From positions 1 through 7,767 of the forward strand of contig JBDTOI010000186.1 of the NCBI GenBank assembly GCA_039933315.1: a stretch of DNA of 7,767 nucleotides. Reading direction: 5' to 3'. The position numbers and the translations under genes are program-made. Under the pieces are notes generated by a model. The model was given only the letters and a program-made list of their open reading frames with translations, searched no databases and was not told the origin of the DNA. This stretch comes from DASXRU01 sp039933315 (lineage in GTDB: Bacteria; Acidobacteriota; Blastocatellia; Pyrinomonadales; Pyrinomonadaceae). Positions 5,429 through 7,767 of the stretch are shown here, piece by piece. Within the stretch, counting starts at the first letter, position 1. Every line of letters starts with the position of its first letter.

Positions 5429-5506
5429 ACGGTGCACGATTGAGGGGCCGTGCGCTCCGAAACAAAACAAAAACAGTTTCCGAAAGCAGCTTTTGAAGTT
5501 AATTTA

Positions 5507-5566
5507 GTTCAGACCCAGGCTCTAGCCCTGGAGCGGAAAAGCCCGCCTGAAGGCGGTACTCTGAAC
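5507..5566. repeat. 60-base sequence able to form a three-way junction
   Basis: Outer stem GTTCAGA/TCTGAAC (5507-5513, 5560-5566) encloses two hairpins: CCAGG/CCTGG (5515-5519, 5527-5531) and CCGCC-TGAA-GGCGG (5543-5556). The design is REP-like, and its second hairpin shares AGGCGGT with the left-edge fragment. It lies in the gap between the glutaredoxin-like and peptidase genes, ending 38 bases before the peptidase ATG. It is too short and lacks the features for a tRNA; a leader RNA structure is possible. Confidence 0.6.
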
Positions 5567-5604
5567 GCCCACTTTTCGACGACTCTGGTGCAAAGGGGAA
5601 GTTT

Positions 5605-7743
5605 ATGCGAAACACATCACGGGCTCTGGCCCTTGCCTTAATCAGTTTTTCAGCCATGGCCGCTATTTTTGCTGTCAACAGCTTTGCCCAGAATGGAGAA
5701 TCATCTAAACCGCCAATGCCAGACAAGAACCCGAAAATCATCAAGATCCACGATCAAACGCTGACGGATAATTATTTCTGGCTGCGTGAAAAGACAAATC
5801 CGAAAGTCGTTGCGCATCTGGAAGCGGAGAACGCTTACGCGGAATCGGTAATGAAGCCCACCACGCTGCTGCAGGGCGCCCTCTATAAAGAAATGATCAG
5901 CCACATTAAGGAAACGGACGAGAACTATCCTTATCGCAAAGGCGATTATTTTTATTACTCGCGCACAGTGCAGGGGCTGCAATATCCCATCTACGCTCGC
6001 AAGCAGGGCAGTACTCAAGCGAAGGAAGAGATCACGCTCGACCTGAACGAGATGGCCAAAGGGCTCAAGTATCTCGGCCTGGGCGCCTACGCTGTCAGCG
6101 ACGACGGCAATTATCTCGCTTACTCGACCGATACGACGGGCTATCGCCAGTACACCCTGCAGATCAAAGACCTGCGCACCGGCCAGCTGCTGCCGGAAAA
6201 GATTGAACGGGTCGGCTCTGTCATCTGGGCCAGCGACAACAAGACGCTGTTCTACTCGACTGAGGACGCGGTCACGAAAAGATCCGACAAATTCTTTCGT
6301 CACGTCATCGGCACTGATCAGAGCGTGCAGATTTTTGCAGACAAAGACGAGCTGTTTGACGTGTACGGCTCACGCTCGCGAGATAAGGCAATGATCTTCA
6401 TTGCTTCCGGCAGCAAGACCTCGACCGAGTATTACTACGTTCCCGCCGATAAGCCGACTGAAGCACCTAAACTGATTCTGCCGCGCGAAGCCGATCATGA
6501 ATACTACGTGGACTATCGCGATGGGTTGTTTTACATCCGCACGAATCAGGGCGCCAAGAATTTCCGTCTGGTCACCGCGCCGGTATCCGACCCGCGAAAG
6601 GCAAACTGGAAAGAGATCATTCCACATCGCAAGGAGGTGAAGCTCGACGACATCGACCCCTTCGCCAATCACCTGGTTGTTTCCGAGCTGGAGAACGGGT
6701 TGCAGCAGCTTCGCATCGTTGATCTGCGGAACAATAAGTCGCACCGCATTGAGTTCCCCGAACCTGTTTACACGGCATTCGTCAGCACCAACATGGAATT
6801 CAATACCAGGGTGCTGCGCTTCGGCTACCAATCGCTGGTCACTCCAAATTCGACTTTCGATTACGACATGGACAGCAAGAGTCGGGTCCTGCTGAAACAG
6901 ACGGAAGTTCCGGGGGGGTTCGACAAGGCCAACTACAAGTCAGAACGAATCTTTGCTACCGCTGCTGACGGCACGAAGATTCCCATCTCGATCGTATATC
7001 GCAAAGGTACGAAGCTGGATGGCAAGAGCCCTTTGCTGCTTTACGGTTACGGCTCTTACGGCATTTCCATAACGCCGACCTTCTCATCGAATCGCCTGAG
7101 TTTGCTTGATCGCGGCGCTATCTACGCCATCGCGCACATACGGGGTGGGGGCGAGCTGGGTGAAGAGTGGCGTGATGCCGGACGCATGATGAAGAAGATG
7201 AACACGTTCACGGATTTCATCGCTTCGGCCGCACACTTGATTCAACAGAAGTACACCGCGAGTGATCGACTGGTAATTCAAGGAGGCAGCGCCGGTGGCT
7301 TGCTGATGGGCGCTGTGGTCAACCTGAGGCCCGATCTCTTCAAGGCGGTCGTGTCCCAGGTGCCCTTCGTTGATGTACTCAACACCATGCTCGACGCTAC
7401 GCTGCCGCTGACCACCAGTGAATACATCGAGTGGGGCAATCCGAATGAGAAGGCTGCTTTTGATTACATAAAGTCTTACTCGCCTTACGACAACGTCGCG
7501 GCGAAAGACTATCCCACGATGCTGGTGAAAGTTTCGTTGAACGACAGTCAGGTACCTTACTGGGAAGGCGCCAAGCTGGTGGCCAAGCTGCGTGATTTGA
7601 AGACAGACAAAAACCCGCTGCTGTTGAAAGTGAACATGGGTGCGGGGCACGGAGGATCTTCCGGAAGATACGACGCGCTGAAAGAGATCGCCTTCGACTA
7701 TGCCTTCATGCTGTGGCAGATGGGACTGACGGGGAAACAGTAG
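5605..7743 (+). CDS. Exported oligopeptidase B-like S9 serine peptidase
   Basis: A 712-residue prolyl-oligopeptidase-family enzyme starting at ATG 5605, with AGGGGAA (5594-5600) 4 bases upstream. Residues 1-28 (hydrophobic core about 8-25, cleavage probably after NSFA) form a Sec signal peptide, leaving about 684 residues, close to the length of typical oligopeptidase B. Then come an N-terminal segment with DNYFWLRE (55-62), a seven-bladed beta-propeller region (about 90-440) that restricts entry to small peptides, and the alpha/beta-hydrolase domain (about 445-712). The catalytic triad is intact: S562 in GGSAGG, D647 in LNDSQV and H682 in GAGHGG. The string QVPFVDVLNTMLD followed by PLTTSEYIEWGNP is characteristic of oligopeptidase B, which cleaves short peptides after basic residues; specificity here is inferred. 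The signal peptide puts it in the periplasm, unlike cytosolic enterobacterial PtrB. It appears to be a single gene; its leader contains the junction structure at 5507-5566, and no terminator is seen before the window ends. Confidence 0.95.
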   Translation: MRNTSRALALALISFSAMAAIFAVNSFAQNGESSKPPMPDKNPKIIKIHDQTLTDNYFWLREKTNPKVVAHLEAENAYAESVMKPTTLLQGALYKEMISHIKETDENYPYRKGDYFYYSRTVQGLQYPIYARKQGSTQAKEEITLDLNEMAKGLKYLGLGAYAVSDDGNYLAYSTDTTGYRQYTLQIKDLRTGQLLPEKIERVGSVIWASDNKTLFYSTEDAVTKRSDKFFRHVIGTDQSVQIFADKDELFDVYGSRSRDKAMIFIASGSKTSTEYYYVPADKPTEAPKLILPREADHEYYVDYRDGLFYIRTNQGAKNFRLVTAPVSDPRKANWKEIIPHRKEVKLDDIDPFANHLVVSELENGLQQLRIVDLRNNKSHRIEFPEPVYTAFVSTNMEFNTRVLRFGYQSLVTPNSTFDYDMDSKSRVLLKQTEVPGGFDKANYKSERIFATAADGTKIPISIVYRKGTKLDGKSPLLLYGYGSYGISITPTFSSNRLSLLDRGAIYAIAHIRGGGELGEEWRDAGRMMKKMNTFTDFIASAAHLIQQKYTASDRLVIQGGSAGGLLMGAVVNLRPDLFKAVVSQVPFVDVLNTMLDATLPLTTSEYIEWGNPNEKAAFDYIKSYSPYDNVAAKDYPTMLVKVSLNDSQVPYWEGAKLVAKLRDLKTDKNPLLLKVNMGAGHGGSSGRYDALKEIAFDYAFMLWQMGLTGKQ

Positions 7744-7767
7744 GCAGGAGGCAGACGGCAGTAGGCA
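7741..7767. repeat. Heptamer repeat starting on the peptidase stop codon
   Basis: TAGGCAG, GAGGCAG, ACGGCAG and TAGGCA(...) form a 7-base tandem array that continues past the window edge. The first unit begins with the TAG stop codon of the peptidase gene. The sequence differs from the heptamers at 4504-4675 but the period is the same. Confidence 0.7.

Noticed and set aside
5432..5455. Terminator after the glutaredoxin-like gene
   Set aside because: The hairpin is followed by A-rich, not T-rich, sequence on the plus strand.
5507..5566. tRNA or small tRNA-like gene
   Set aside because: Only two internal hairpins, with no anticodon arm or T-loop consensus and no acceptor CCA.
5701..6303. 200-residue minus-strand frame opposite the peptidase propeller
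   Set aside because: Shadow of a well-supported S9 peptidase; no family features. The same applies to 6370-6831 and 7084-7650.

Overview
The window looks like accessory-to-ordinary chromosome of a GC-rich bacterium, most likely Acidobacteriota (Blastocatellia-like). That placement is inference: it rests on the GAF/Pro-rich protein with its particular C-terminal module, on exported hydrolases of the type common there, and on the abundance of short intergenic repeats. No 16S or other strong phylogenetic marker is present.

Layout. 1-134: left edge with a possible palindromic-repeat fragment and a sigma70-like promoter. 135-1844 (+): exported YtcJ-type metal-dependent amidohydrolase. 1861-1884: short CTCCGTG repeat. 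1914-2081 (+): a 55-codon Tat-signal stub, the remnant of a lost exported enzyme, followed at 2124-2243 by a 120-bp element with perfect 32-bp inverted arms. 2312-2340: good promoter, then 2457-3854 (+): GAF-domain protein with a Pro/Glu/Ala linker and a conserved-looking helical C-terminus. 3869-3974: a different inverted pair of hairpins. 3994-4338 (+): single-domain rhodanese resembling the C-terminal domain of MoeB/MoeZ proteins. 4359-4499: Arg/Asp-rich frame without a start, probably a relic. 4504-4675: heptameric repeat array that runs into the 3' end of a minus-strand [2Fe-2S] ferredoxin-like gene (4524-5018). 5048-5158: second copy of the 32-bp-arm element, inserted between that gene and a divergent glutaredoxin-like gene (5207-5428, +). 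5507-5566: a sequence able to fold as a three-way junction. 5605-7743 (+): exported oligopeptidase B-like S9 peptidase. 7741-7767: another heptamer array starting on its stop codon.

How the genes relate. There is no clear long operon; most genes have their own spacers and ribosome binding sites. Rhodanese, [2Fe-2S] protein and glutaredoxin together suggest a loose sulfur/thiol/Fe-S theme, but no physical coupling is shown. The two enzymes with Sec-type signal peptides (amidohydrolase, peptidase) would act in the periplasm on scavenged substrates.

The most striking aspect is the spacers. Every intergenic gap holds a repeat of some kind, in at least five families, and several of them impinge on genes: beside a truncated gene, inside the 3' end of a coding region, across a divergent promoter region, and on a stop codon. 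I see no CRISPR array, RNA gene, phage gene or transposase, and no clearly new multi-gene system.
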